A stretch of 64,000 nucleotides of DNA from Bugula neritina (GCA_964035545.1 OZ037767.1:9972207-10036206); one strand, 5' to 3'; shown: positions 24,360-38,000, counted from the first letter of the stretch. The notes: a model not told the origin generated them from the sequence alone. Made by a program: numbers and translations.

Positions 24360-27300
24360 ATGGCTTTGAATTCACTCAAGGTTAAATTAATGTCGAAACA
24401 CGGAATAAATTTATCTCAAACTGTAAGTGTAAGTAATAGTATTAAGTTTAACTTTAAGTTTAAGAATAAAATTAAGAGTAACTGTAAGTGACCAAGTCTA
24501 AGTCAAAGTGTGAGTCTGTAAGTGTAAATGTAATACTAACTAGTAACTACTAAGTCTAATACTAATACCAATAGTTGTAGTAATAGTAAGCTACTCTAAC
24601 TTCAAGACTCTAAGAGTAAGAGTAATTTAAAAGTGGGGTTAACCCTAAGGCTAATGTATCATTGATTTATATTTATTATTTAATGTTTATTTTGGTACTG
24701 CCGATATAAATTAAAATATCCATGTAAATATAAATATTAAATAGACTATGAACTACTGCCACTGGCACTGCTAGTGCTAGTAGAGTATTAGTACTAGTAG
24801 TAGTACTCTTAGTACTAGTAAAGTAATAGTGCTGGTACTAGTAGTAGTACTACTACTACTACTAGTACTAGTAGTAGTACTACTACTAGTACTAGTAGTA
24901 GTACTACTACTACTAGTAGTAGTAGTAGTACTACTACTATTAATACTACTACTAGTAGTAGTAGTAGTAGTTGTGGTAGTTGTAATCTATAATTATAACT
25001 ATAAGTAAGAGTAAGCAAATAACTAAGTGGTTCTAGTGTTGAATGTATCCAATAGACCCTGTGGCGTAATGAGTAGCGCACCTGCCTGCAAGCCATTGGG
25101 AGCAAGTATTTTATAGTGGTAAGAGAACTGACAAGTCTAAAGTTGGATTACGTGCTTAATAAATTCAAGTCACACTCACTAGAAAGTTAAATGTAAATGT
25201 GAATGTCGAGCAAAGTTACTAGTCATAATGATAATGATGAATTCAAATTAATCTTTTTTTAAGTTTAAGCTTATTCAGAATTACTTACCCAATCTGACAA
25301 CTTAGTGTTTTATTCTATTTGTTAATAAATGCTAACAAAATATTTTGATCAATAATTAGCCATGTATTTAACTGTTTAATTATATGATTATAAATATAGT
25401 TTTATTTTTGCAAATATATAAATTCTCCATTATAAATAATAATTTAAAACACAGAACTGGGTCAACATTACTGCAGATCAAGTAATAACAGTCAGTAAAC
25501 ATTTTTCCTCACGCATGCTGATGCTATGCCTATTTTGTTTCTAAGTATATAATTGTAATTAATATGTTTATCTACCACATCCTGGCTTTCTTGCCCATAC
25601 AGCGCACGTATGCCTTCAGTTTCATGTCTGCAAATTAATTGTCTTTTTTATTTTAGATAGCTGAATTTTCTGGTACTATTGACCTTGCTAAAAATAGGCT
25701 TGCAGCACGTATGTCTCTAACTATTTGTGTTCAAGTAACTCTGTGTAGTTTCAACATGATTTTTTAACGTTCAATAAAGCTATAAAACCATATGAACATT
25801 TTCTAAGAGTTTTTTCTTATAATATGTAAATGTTTAATTTCCTGTCTACCAACTTTCACTGCCTTGTACAAAAGATACTTTTTTACAAATTTGGTTTGAT
25901 CAATCGGACTGAAATAATTTTAACTAAAATTGGTTACTAGCCAGTATTTAATGTTTGTTTTAGATTGATTCGTATGAATTGAATAATGAGGATAACTTGA
26001 CCTAAATTTGGTTTATATAATATGCATCAACATAGACTTCAACTCTTAAGTTTATGGTATTTTAATATATGATGTTCTACTGAATCGCTGTGAAGCTAGA
26101 AGTAAATCTGTTTGTGTTTAAAGAGAACTATTGCTACAGATCTAAGCAAGCATCAAACTAATAAACGTCAATCGATTTTTCTGTAGGAAGCGTCTTTTCA
26201 TTAACTGTGAAATTACACATCCCAGTTGAAAAAAAACAATTTTTTTTGTTTAATTTTGGTATTGACACTCCAATCATAGTCAGTAACTTTGATTCTCGAC
26301 ATTTATGTCATGGTAGTTTTATTTGTTTTCTCACTTTGTATAGCCTGTGTTCTAAACTGTCAAACAATTGTAAATAGTATATGTGTATCTGAGCAGTTAA
26401 AAGTGACACACTATAAAAGTTGGCAATAATCAGTACTATTTCTCTAAAGCTGCCAAAATTGATCAATCGCAATATCATCAGCAAGTGAGATGACATTTTG
26501 AATCTAGTATCATACACAGTTTATTAGACAACCACTTCTTTGGGGGACACAACTCTAAAACTGTGTCTAGCTTACAGCTAAGGCACTTCTAAATATTTTA
26601 ATGCTGCATAAATATAACCAGCCGGCTCTGCTTTAGATTAAAAATTAACAAATTCATAACTTGATAGAGAAAATTAAATGCTTTGATAAGCTGATATAAA
26701 ACACTAACCTATAATAAATTCGGCATTTCTTATATATAAAATCTCTTGGTGATGAAGGGAATGTGAATATGTATCCAGTTCATTAAACAAATCTCTATTC
26801 CCTAGTGGCTAACGTTAAGGCCCAAAGAGCATGTGCTACTCAAAGCACTCAGTGGAACTACCAAACGCTTGCCGTCTCTGTTCCTAATCCGCATGTAGCT
26901 CATGTAGAGCTGAACAGACCAGAGAAAGGCAATGCTATGAACTTAACATTTTGGAGGTCAGTATCTCTCAATGGTAATGTTTCTTCAGTGTATGCCATGA
27001 TTTAATGAATTGCAGACCAATATATGATAGCATTATGCTTAGTTTAATAAACCAAATTTTTTAATAACTGTAATTTTTAAAATCTTGAAATTTTCTAGTA
27101 ACTGTTGAATAATGATTAGAAAATAATTTAGTTGCTGACAACGCCGCCACTTCATGGTAAAAGCAAAGTTAGATTTTTACCACAAGTTTCAAGCATCCAA
27201 AGCAGAGGTGTCCAACTTTTTCAGGGCGAGGGCCACTGAAAGGGAATTTTCTGGTGGTGAGGGCCACATTATAAAATTCAGCTTGAGCTGGGGGCCACAG

Positions 27301-30300
27301 CATCAGTATTTTTCAAATTACTTTATTTCTAATTTTTATGAATCGTTGCACAATAAAATCTCAATGGTTACATTAGGCTGCACGTTTTGTAGCATGTATG
27401 TAAATAAGATATTTAAAAGATGGTTTTTCACCCTAATTCATGAATGTGTAAAATAAATTTTAGCTTTATGCCTTTGAAGGCCACATATATGTAGGCTGGG
27501 TGCCATGTTCGGCCCTGGGGCCACCTGTTGGACAGCTCTGATCTAAAGCTTTATATACAGTAAATATTTATAAACTCAGAAGTAGAATAATGTTATATGC
27601 ATTTTGTTCAATCGGTATAAATACGCTATACTCCGCTACCTTAAAGCTTTCTGTAATTCATACCGTAAAGTGTTTATGATTCCTACTAGGGAAATGGTGG
27701 AATGCTTCAAATCCCTGGGTGCTGACGGAGATATAAGAGCGATCGTGGTGTCTGGAAGAGGAAAGATTTTTACTGGTGGCCTTGACCTTGTGTCGTTGAC
27801 ACAGGAAATGCCAGATTTCTTTGATACAAGTAAAGATATTGGTCGCAGGGCGAAAAGTTTACGACAAACAATAGAGCAGTTTCAACAGAGCTTCACTCAA
27901 ATAGAACAGGTGATATAAGACATCGTCTGTACCCAGTGGGGGCTGATAACTCTAATCGATACAGTCAAAAAGTTTTCTACATTAAATATTGGGGGGGGGG
28001 AAGCCACAAGTTGTAAGCTTTAGCTATGTTTGGTAAGCTATGGCTAAGCTAAGTGGAGAATGAAACCAAGATTGTAGGAAATTGAATAACTTGCAATAGG
28101 TGAATGTTTTTTAGCCATATTTATCAACGTAAACTTTATATAGTTAAAATTGATGTTTTTAAAGACATAATTTTATTCTGTTTTATATTCTGTGAAATCT
28201 GTATGTTCAGATATGGCCTATGTCTATGGGATTTTTATTTGGAAGGTTAAATTTAACAGAGTGTGAAGATGTTTTGTAGTTTTACTTCTTAAAAGGATTT
28301 GTAAGAAAGGTTAAAGTTAATAATTTTGAGTGAGATTTGTAAAACATATAATATGCATATAATTTGCTATTAGTTAATTGAGTGAAGTGGTTACCAAAGT
28401 TGCTGAAACCTTATAACCTCAAAGGTGGCCTGCAGGGGAAATATATGATTATCCAAATAGAAATTTGACCCCCCCCCCCCGACCAAGCAAAACTTACATC
28501 TTTGCCATCAGCAATAGAAGAAAAGAACTTATGTTACAAGTTCCAATCAGTTAGAGACTAATAAGCAAGTTAATCGATTTTATAATAAATTATTCATTAC
28601 TAGTAAATGTTTATTTTGAACCTGCCTACTAAAAATTGAAAAAATGATATTTCTCAAATTTTGAACTATTGAATGTCTCACCTGGCCCACTTTATTCTGT
28701 CTCATACTGGGAATAGCTTACCTTAACCAAAATAGTGGCCATATTGTACTGAAAGCTATTCGAATTATTCCATTTACACAGCAGTTGCAATCACCAGGTA
28801 AGTATAGAGTACATGTATATCCGCTCCTAGCTGTATTATATACGTCTGCTTGTAGTGCCCCCAGCCTGTCATTGCCGCTGTGCACAGTGCGTGTGTCGGC
28901 GGAGGAGTAGATCTGGTTACGGCGTGTGATGTCAGATTCTGCTCAGCTGATGCCTATTTCCAAGTCAAGGTAGGGGGGTAATTTGACGTCTCAACCATTT
29001 TAGCAGTTGTTAAAGTTGCTACTGAAGTTTTAGATTACGGTTATTTTTTCTAGCTGCAATGAACACATTTAAAAGTCTTTACTTTTTCGCTATAGCCAAT
29101 AGCGGCATTTTGCCATCCAGTAAATCATGATAGAAATGTAGATTTTAAAATGTTTGCTATCTTAACCCATAGTTGGAAATTCAAGTGAATGTATTGTATC
29201 AGAGTTATGTTGAATTCACAGTCAGTCAAATTGAGTCATTGGCTACCCAAGTCAAGGCACGACTGAGACATTAACTGTAGAGCTTATGTGTGATATCATT
29301 GTATGTATAGCTTCTTTATAGCAATTCATAGGAATCAGTGGGAAATAATTACTTCCAACTTCGCAGCATAAATACATATAATAATTTGTAGTTTTAGGTC
29401 TAGCTGTTTTGAAATGGATGTTAATCTGTATGCAATGGAAATGAAATTGAACATAACTACCATAAAGATGGGGAAATGCCATTATAATACTATCATAGTA
29501 GTTGAATCTCTCCTGTTACAATGAAATTATAGTGGCGTATCTCGATTTTTATCAAAACACTATTGAATCATGTTTTATTTGAATTCCTGTTTTAAATGCT
29601 AAAAAATGAATTTGGTAATTTGAAAATTTTGAAAAATTTAAAGTAAGTCAATCAAAATTTTCAAGTCAAGCCAGATCAATGATTTTAGTCAAAACTTTCA
29701 AGTCAGTTTAAGTATGGAAGTATAGATCTAACTATAGAAGTATTGTGGTATTTGCATCATTATTTTATACTTCAATGATATATACTCCAGATGCCCGTAA
29801 TAGGCATTCACTAGGCTTCACTATTGAAACATGCTGAATGTAAATTCTTTGCCCGTAATGAACTCAAAAAATAAAGAGATGAGAGAATTTAAGATGTGAA
29901 CAAGTTTATTCTGTGTAATCAATTGTCAGGCTTTACTGGTTGTCCTCATACATAGTGAATGTGAACACCACTCTTATGTATCCTATGAGCTCTACTGGCC
30001 TATTCAATTTGACATTGGTTCTTGTTTGGAGAAAGACATTGAGACTGGTTTGCTTGTCGTAACAGGAAGTAGATCTAGGTTTGGCCGCAGATGTTGGCAC
30101 ACTGCAAAGATTACCAAAGATAGTTGGGAATGGCAGCTTTGTCAGAGATATATGCTACACGGCGAGAAAGGTGTACAGTCAGGAAGCCCTTGATATGGGT
30201 ATTGTAAGGTCAGGCACTCTTGGTTTTACATAATAATTATGAGGAATTTTTATGGGCAGGTTTTTTTTTCTTTAAAGTGCGTAGAAGTTGATTTCCTTTT

Positions 30301-31097
30301 GTGTAATATTATTTAGATGAACAGTTTCCTATTGAAGTGTATATCTAATTGAATAGTCGAGTTCTGGCAACTAAAGATTCTTGTGTGGAGGCGGCACTCA
30401 ACACTGCCAAACTAATAGCTGAGAAGAGTCCTGTAGCTGTCCAGGCTACCAAAGAGTCCATCAACTATTCCAGAGATCATCCAGTGACTGACAGTCTCAA
30501 CCACGTGGTGAGTTACTATTAGTATGTAGACTAACTAGACTGTGAGTTACTGTTAGTATGTAGACTATACTGTGAGTTACTGTTAGTATGTAGACTACAC
30601 TGTGAGTTACTGTTAGTGTATAAACTATACAGTGAGTTACTGTTAGTATGTAGATTAATTTTTCTGTGAGTTACTGTTAGTATGTAGACTACACTGTGAG
30701 TTATTGTTAGTATGTAGACTATACAGTGAGTTACTGTTAGTATGTAGACTACACTGTGAGTTGCTTTTAGTGTATAAACTATACAGTGAGTTACTGTTAG
30801 TATGTAGATTAACTTTACTGTGAGTTACTATTAGTATATATAATATACTGTGAGTTATGGCCCATGTATAATGTCTATGGTATGAAAATATTACTTCTTG
30901 TGCGTACACTCACTTTGCTATGTTATACATGCAACCACTTTGCTATGCCATACTTACGCTCACTTTGCTATGTCATACTTACTTTGACTTATTTCCTGCA
31001 GAGACTAATCAACCAGTGTATGTTACAAAGTGAGGACGTTGTCAAATCTGCTGAAGCTATGCTGAATAAAGAAACGGCTGTGTATAGCAAACTGTGA
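24360..31097 (+). CDS. ECH1: Delta(3,5)-delta(2,4)-dienoyl-CoA isomerase
   Basis: Crotonase-fold isomerase of unsaturated fatty-acid beta-oxidation. Eight coding exons: 24360-24422, 25657-25708, 26806-26956, 27690-27909, 28856-28969, 30066-30208, 30357-30507, 31002-31097. They join in frame to 329 aa (human 328). Strong family blocks are HVELNRPEKGNAMN, FWREMVECF, VSGRGKIFTGGLDL, CPQPVIAAVH and VKEVDLGLAADVGTLQRLPK. The catalytic acids of the rat enzyme map to Asp181, Glu201 and Asp209 with a constant offset of five. The protein ends in SKL, a type-1 peroxisomal signal. The basic N terminus (MALNSLKVKLMSKHG) could be a mitochondrial presequence. Exons 1 and 2 are less conserved; I chose them because both have good splice sites, no stops and matching phases. 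Confidence 0.94.
24425..24625. repeat. Degenerate AAGTCT/AATAGT hexamer array, ECH1 intron 1
   Basis: Irregular repeats (TAAGTGTAAGTAATAG, TAAGTCTAAGTC, TACTAATACCAATAG) starting directly at the exon 1 donor CT|GTAAGTGTAAGT. Several further GTAAGT copies follow within about 100 bp. Confidence 0.6.
24775..24975. repeat. (TAG/CTA)n inverted trinucleotide array, ECH1 intron 1
   Basis: Alternating blocks of TAG repeats and their complement CTA repeats, joined by ACTAGT. The blocks can fold into multiple hairpins. Leu/Val-rich open frames on the minus strand here are artefacts. Confidence 0.85.
25056..25101 (+). mobile_element. Truncated tRNA-like (SINE head) fragment
   Basis: CCCTGTGGCGTAATGAGTAG then CGCACCTGCCTGCAAGCC: an A box and anticodon-arm region of tRNA-Ala type, without a B box. 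It lies in ECH1 intron 1. Confidence 0.45.
27203..27540. mobile_element. hAT-type MITE in ECH1 intron 3
   Basis: A 338-bp element with terminal inverted repeats CAGAGGTGTCCAAC / CAGAGCTGTCCAAC (13 of 14 match). It is flanked by 8-bp target-site duplications ATCCAAAG (27195-27202) and ATCTAAAG (27541-27548), 7 of 8 matching. Internal GGGCGAGGGCCAC and GGCCCTGGGGCCACC motifs recall the GGGCCAC-rich hAT MITEs of many animals. It carries no transposase; an open frame of 100 codons inside is not considered a gene. Confidence 0.85.
27990..28480. other. ECH1 intron 4 with poly(G) and poly(C) runs
   Basis: A run of about 10 G at 27990 and a run of about 11 C at 28470 lie about 480 bp apart in opposite sense. 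No inverted repeat beyond the homopolymers was recognised, so they may be independent. Confidence 0.4.
30508..30862 (+). repeat. 30-bp minisatellite starting at the ECH1 exon 7 donor
   Basis: Twelve copies of GTGAGTTACTGTTAGTATGT plus about 10 bases (AGACTACACT). The first copy begins at the functional 5' splice site (CACGTG|GTGAGT), so each unit restores a perfect GTGAGT donor. Unit length varies from 30 to 35 bp through small indels. Copies differ by point changes (GTGAGTTATTG, GTGAGTTGCTT). Confidence 0.93.
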
Positions 31098-33225
31098 CCA
31101 TCTGCAGTATACTAACTATACAATCAATTGTTACCTTATTTATTTGTCCAATCTGTAACTGAATAGCATGCAGCTAGAATTTAACCATTTTCTATCACCT
31201 TCCTGTTAGATTGCGGATATTGAAACAGCAAAAAATCAACTGTCAAATGAAAACATTTACAAATATTATTTAAAATTGAAGCTCACAATAAATTAATGTA
31301 TATTATCTTGTGATATTTTTATAATTTTAAAGACAGGTGATTATAATAGTATCATGGTGTGATTTTTAGCATTTGAATATTTATCTAATTAAGATTGTTT
31401 TATAAATAATTAATACATTAATTAGCACTTTAAACATGCTCCGTCATAAAATTTCATTGACAAAAATACATACATTAATATAATATATAATTTGTTTGAA
31501 TTTATTGTGTGCATCATTCTGCAACTTACAAGAAGTTTAGTTGCTGTAGAGTGTTGATTATTGCCAAGAAATTTAAACTTGAATAAAAAAAATTAGACCC
31601 ATGTATGCTCCAATGTTAGTAGATTTAATCAATGTGGCCTTCCCTCATGATTCATATGTAGTATGTTGTCAACATGACATCAATATGATATGTAATCATT
31701 ATGCAGTTGGGCCTAGGGCTAATAAAGTCACCTGATATGCAGCCTGTCTCAGTGCAGACAACTCTGTCGGTGTTCTGCTGCGGAAGTTGGTTCTCTGCTC
31801 AGTAATCCATGGGGATATAATATTTTTATAGAGTGGAAGGTTAGGGACAACATGTACAATAATGACGGTGGGAAAAAACTTTACTAAAAGCTAGCTAGTA
31901 AGAAATATTATTAAAATTACACTTTTATACATGCATTATATATTTTCACAATTATAAACTTACAATTTCTTTCAGCTCATGTGGCCTACAGAGTACACCA
32001 CAATAAAAACATGGTTTTGGTTGCCTTATATGGTAACTGTTCAATGAGCTGTATGTTATGTAACTGAACTATAAACAAGATAAAACCATGTGATAACCTC
32101 AAGTCATACATGTTTTAGTTTCCATTATTAGCACACATTTATTTTACAACCTGATGCAATAGCAATATCAAATTTAACTCTCATAGGGATAGAAAGTGAT
32201 TTTGTCAGATAATTTAAAAGCTATAGAGAAGCAATTGACCTATTTTTAACTTGTTGATGCTAGATACCATATTTTATAATAAAAAATGTTGTTACAAAAC
32301 TTTTATCCGTGATGTCTTTCAAGGATCTGCGGATGCACACCCTACAAACATGAACTGACTGCCAGTTTTATTGTGTATGTTAAGTGTTAACCATGGATCA
32401 GCCATTTATTTATAACACTGTACCTATGTTTAATAAATATTGTATCACTATATTATTATGATGATAGTAGTAGTTACTACATAACTATATTGTTATGGTG
32501 ATGGTAATAGTTATTACTATTACTACATTATGGTGATGGCGAATATTAGTAAAGCTGAGGTTACAGGTTCAACAACCTGCACTACATGCTAACTGGGATA
32601 CATGAAAGTTGACAAAACATGGTGTTAGCTATTTCTGCTGTCATGCCTGGCTCTAAAATTTTCTACGAAAGCAACTTTAAAAGGGCAGCATCATTGCTTA
32701 CCATTACAAATCGTCCAAACAAATCGTAACTCCTATATGTTCTCCATTTTTACCATTTATATTTATTAATGACACAATAAATAGCCAGTCATTACTATCA
32801 TTACATAAACATAACGTAACTTGTGAAGTCCATTGATAATAAAAACCATCAACGATTGATGAAAAACTATTGCAAAATATAACAGCTTTGAGAAGCGTTT
32901 TAATCAAGCAGCGAAGCCCATATCCCACCCTCTGTGACTAATAAGTTCACATTGATATAACCTTGAAGGACTAATTTTATTTTTATTTGCTAAGGTGAAT
33001 ATTGCTTATGACTATCTGATAACATAATATGAAAATAAAAGCTAACAGAAAGAAAAATTGAAAGGATATTACTGAATAATTATAATAAATAGCTAGCAGG
33101 TGCGAAGTTGCAGTGAAAATGTGTAAAAAGTATTTTAATATAAGGAATTAGCCTTTGCTGTGTTTCTACACAATAGAATACTGGCAATAACTCAAATGTA
33201 AAACATGCATAAATAAGGTGACAGC
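31098..33225. other. Convergent intergenic region ECH1 / PALS1
   Basis: Both genes end towards this region. AATAAA near 31288 suits ECH1; TTTATT near 32977-32990 (AATAAA on minus) suits the PALS1 gene. The rest is AT-rich with no coding signal. Confidence 0.55.
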
Positions 33226-34962
33226 TTAATTCAGCCATTCGGAGGGAACCCACTGAGGTTCAACTTCAAGTCTATTAATCTCAGCTAACAGCTCGTAGAA
33301 CGCGTTGTCAATATCGTGATTAGTTATAATGAAATCAAACAGATGGCCATATTTAGTCTCCATTTCTCTCCCTCTGTCCATAACTTCTTGACAGTGATCA
33401 GCCTGCAACATACGCACACATGGTGTACACATTACAATACATAAATATACACAGTGTACTCATTACACTACATAAACACACACATACTGTACACATTACA
33501 CTACAAAACATACACATAGTACACATACTACACAGCACAACAAACACACACTGTACACAACACACACTGTACACAACACACACTGTACACAACACACACT
33601 GTACACAACACACACTACAGATCTACAGCACATTAACTCACATTGACTTCCTTGCCGCTGGTCCTGAGAATAGTAGTCTTTAGTTTCTCGAGGTTGGGAG
33701 CTGCAATGAAGACTATGTAGGGCTTCAGGTCCGACGCCCGCAAGAACTTAAGTGCCTGAAAAAAATCACACTAGTGCAACTACAGCTGAGAAATAGTACG
33801 ACCCGCATACAAGCTCACCGCTTGTATAAACCACAGTTTAAAACCCTCAAGCTTTTTGCTACCTGTTTGTTACAGGGCAAGCAGTTCAACAACTCATTTA
33901 TTTGGCTGAAGATGGTATAGTCGCTGGCTAGTACCAAAATAGGTATATAAGTAACTGATACATACGTACAGGTATATATGTAAGTAATACACAGGTACAG
34001 GTATATATGGATTAGCTTAAAGTTATATCTGCAGATACAGAAAAGTTCAAAAAGAAGAAACAAACTAACTTGAGGGTGTAAATTCAGAACACAGATCTTG
34101 CCAGAGTTCACGACTTGTCGGATAGATTCAAGGGTGGTACCATAGTAGTCCTTCTCGTACAGCCCATGTTCAACAAACTTATTGGCTCTGATATCAGCTT
34201 CAAACAGATGTTTGGGGGTGAAGAAATACTCTTTCCCGTTCACCTCATCTTCCCGTCTCATTCTACTCGTATCTAAATGTGACACAACCGAGGGTTGATT
34301 GATTTTATTGGTTTGTATTGATTCTATTGATCTGTATTAATTGTATTGGATTGATTGATAGATTTCATTGGCTTGTATTAATTGAATTGGTGTGTATTGA
34401 TTGAATTGGTTTGTATTAATTTTACTGGTTTGTATAATTGTATTAATTAGGCACCTCTGCTTCCCAAAGAGTTGGTAATTAGTAAAATTTCCTGTTTTTT
34501 CAGACCAAAATTCACAAGAATGATATCTGAATAGTAATTCTAGAGCTGCTCATTTGCCTAGTTTAGACGTGTCTCTGCTATGACTCAACAGTTGGCGAAC
34601 AAATGAATATGAGACTCATATGACACAAACCAGACTAACTCGAAACCATTTTGACAAATATTCAGCTGCACACACGGAGCCATAGATAGGCTGATAACTT
34701 ACGGGGAACGGCTGATGCAAATCTCACAGGGTCTGTGTCGAGGAGGCGTTGACGCAGCTCTGATCTGCCAACATCGGGCGGAGCAATGAGCACAATGGGG
34801 CGTTTTCTGTTGGGTTGTGGGTAATACCGAGTTACTTCTTCATAGGTAAGTATATCATCAGGATCAACTAAAATATAACACATGATCATTGTAGTAATAT
34901 ATGTGGTAATATATGTGGTAGTATATGTGGTAGTATATGTGGTAGTGGTGGTGGTGGTGGTG

Positions 34963-35025
<63 letters not shown>

Positions 35026-38000
35026 ATAGTAGTAGTAGTAGTAGTAGTAGTAGTAGAGTAGTAGTAGTAGTAGTAGTAGTAGTAGAGTAGTAGTAGTAGT
35101 AGTAGTAGTACTAGTAGTAATACTAATAGTACTAGTAGTATAAAACTTACTCTCATCTGAGTTGTATTGAGACTTCTTTCGTCTCTTCTTTCCAGTCGGG
35201 CAGCAGGTCACCTGACTGTCAGCCTCTGCTGTTTCCGCCAGAACCTGCAGTCTCAGCTGCTCTCGTTTCTCCCAGAACATTTTACTTGGGACGAGTCCGG
35301 CCAGAGCCTGATCTTCTTCACCTTCTCGGTACGCCTACGCATACACACACACGGGATGTGAGATCAGGTTGTGAGAGAGTTGCATACAACACCAGATGTG
35401 ACAATGAGATAAAGAGAGAAAGCCACGTACCTGCCACCAGTTAGGGTCGTCTTGATTGATGACATGCAACACATCTCCTATCTTGAAAGAGACTCCCAGC
35501 TCCTGGCAGGGGATAAACTGATCTTCTTCAGGGTCATAGTCAAACAGTGCCCTCACAGAGACCTGGTAGAGTGAGAGAGTACATAGTGAGTACATAGTGA
35601 GAGAGTGCATAGTGAGAGAGTATACAGTGAGAGAGTATATAGTGAGAGAGCACATAGTGAGAGAGCACATAGTGAGAGAGTATATAGTGAGGGAGTATAT
35701 AGTGAGAGAGTATATAGTGAGAGAGTATATAGTGAGAGAGTACATAGTGAGAGAGTATATAGTGAGGGAGTATATAGTGAGAGAGTATATAGTGAGGGAG
35801 TATATAGTGAGAGAGTATATAGTGACAGAGAGTACAAAGTGAGAGAGTATATAGTGAGAGAGTACATAATGAGAGAGTACATAGTGAGAGAGTATATAGT
35901 CAGAGAGTATATAGTAATCCCACTTACCCCTCGTTCCATGCTGTCTCTGTGCTCAAGTTTAGCACCACTAGGCACAATCACGAACTCCACTTGTCCCATC
36001 ATGGCAGCCAACATATCGGAAACTTCGTTAATCGTCTTCCCTCGCATCGGTATCCCATTAACCTCCAGCAACTCATCTCCTTCGTTCAGTAAACCAGTTC
36101 TCTCTGCGATCCCGCCACGCACTATCCGACCAATCACAACGCACTCGCCTTCATTCTTCACTGTTGCTCCCTGAATTAACAAACAATGACAAAATATTGA
36201 TGAGAAAGCATGGATAATATACTAGGAAAATGACTAGTGGACAAACTGGTTATTTGCTCACAGGCCCGCTAGACTGTATAATAGAATATAAACAGAGACA
36301 GGAAGTAGTCAGCAACTGACCAGGGGATCAGCTGTCTTCTGTATCTGTATGATCTGGATATTGGACTCTCCGTACTGGTCAGCTTTCTCCAGGGTGCTGA
36401 CGCCACTCTCAATGATAGGGGCAGACAATTCCTCACCGTGTGGCGTTGTCGGAGAGGTGGCAGCATGGCCGTAGGGGATCAGCACTTCCTAACAATTCAC
36501 AACATTGGCCAATTAGAGCTGTAGGTGATGTAGGTGATACAGGTAATGTAGGTGATACAGGTAATGTAGGTGATACAGGTAATGTAGGTTATACAGATGA
36601 TGTAGGTGATACAGGTGATGTAGGTGATACAGGTAATGTAGGTGATACAGGTGATGTAGGTGATACAGGTGATGTAGGTGATGTAGATGATACAGACAGA
36701 GCTACAGTTTGAAGACAGGCCTGGAGGTGTAGACAAGATGGCAGAGAAATATGATGACAGGTTTAGAGAAGGTTAGTTGAGAGTTGCTTTGATGATGAGT
36801 AGAGTAAGACAGATGGTTGAACACCTGCAGTCTATAAAGTATAATGCATACTATAGTATACTATATAGTAGCTATATAGTATATACTACACTACAACATG
36901 ATTAGCTACAAGCAAGACCTGGTGTACAGATTGTTCAATAAACATCACACTTTATAAAAGTTTAGAGTTGGAGCTATGAGCGGCCATTATTATAATCTTT
37001 ACAGAAAATGTCAACGAGACACACTCCATAATTTATGTGGTCTACGTGTGTGCCAGGCAATAATATTACAGCCCAGCAGCTAAAAGTTCATAAAATGGTC
37101 AACTAGAAACAAGTAAGGCACAGTGTACAAGTCACCATGCTGACTTGACGCTGACTTGAATGAGTACCTTGAATGGAGTCCTGCAGAGTATTTCCTGCAG
37201 CTGTCTAGCCTGCTTTGACTCGGACTTCTGGATGGCGGCGTACACATCCGGGGTGACCACGTGGTCCTGCACGGAGGCCGGTCTGTTCTCCCGCTTTGCC
37301 TTGGTCACCTAATAACAACAGCGAGATAGTTTCCCAGTCAACAGCTAAATGAATTTAGTCAGTAAATTCATATAGTCTTGTTAGTTTAACTGAATTATCC
37401 ATGTGATCATGTGACTTCATATAATAGGACTTTCGGCATTTAGGCCAAAATCAACGGCTGAAAACCAAAAGGGAAGTTTTAGAGCAAAACATTCCTCTAA
37501 AAGTGACAGTTCCAGTCATTTTTATTAATTAAAATCATAACATTCTTGTGGACTGTCCAGTGAAGCAACTAAAAGCAGTAAATGTGTACAATATTCCTGC
37601 TATTTGAGGAAATAAATTGATGGCTCTTAATATTAATTCCTCGCATCAGCCATAGCAACATTGCATTTGCTTATACCAACATCTATAATAAATATACCCA
37701 CTTCATCAGAAACTTTGAATTAATCCTGAATAATTGCAAGGAGTTATTATGAAGATGTAGAAAGAGGTTTTAATTTCAGCTGAAATATCTACCGATTGCA
37801 CAAGCACACATGACTATGTTTAGCATCATCTAAATCTCTTCACCAGAATATTAAAAACCTCTATAATTTATGAGAATTCTAAAATCATTGCCATCCCCAA
37901 CTATTTAAACGCATTAATTGATAATTTGGACTATATTGTTAACTAGACTATGACAGAGTACCTGCACACAGTGTCAACTATATTGTTAACTAGACTATGA

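Noticed and set aside
24815-25105. Leu/Val-rich ORF resembling a membrane segment
   Set aside because: It is a (TAG/CTA)n repeat translation on the minus strand in ECH1 intron 1.
33398-33683. Cys/Val-rich and His/Thr-rich ORFs near the PALS1 3' exons
   Set aside because: Translations of the ACACTGTACACAACAC array.
34662-35280. Poly-Thr, poly-Tyr and poly-Leu ORFs
   Set aside because: Read-through of the trinucleotide array in PALS1 intron 9 between real exons.
35553-36182. 189- to 209-codon SLYTL / SERVY repeat ORFs on both strands
   Set aside because: Products of the 15-bp array in PALS1 intron 7 fused to the flanking PDZ exon.
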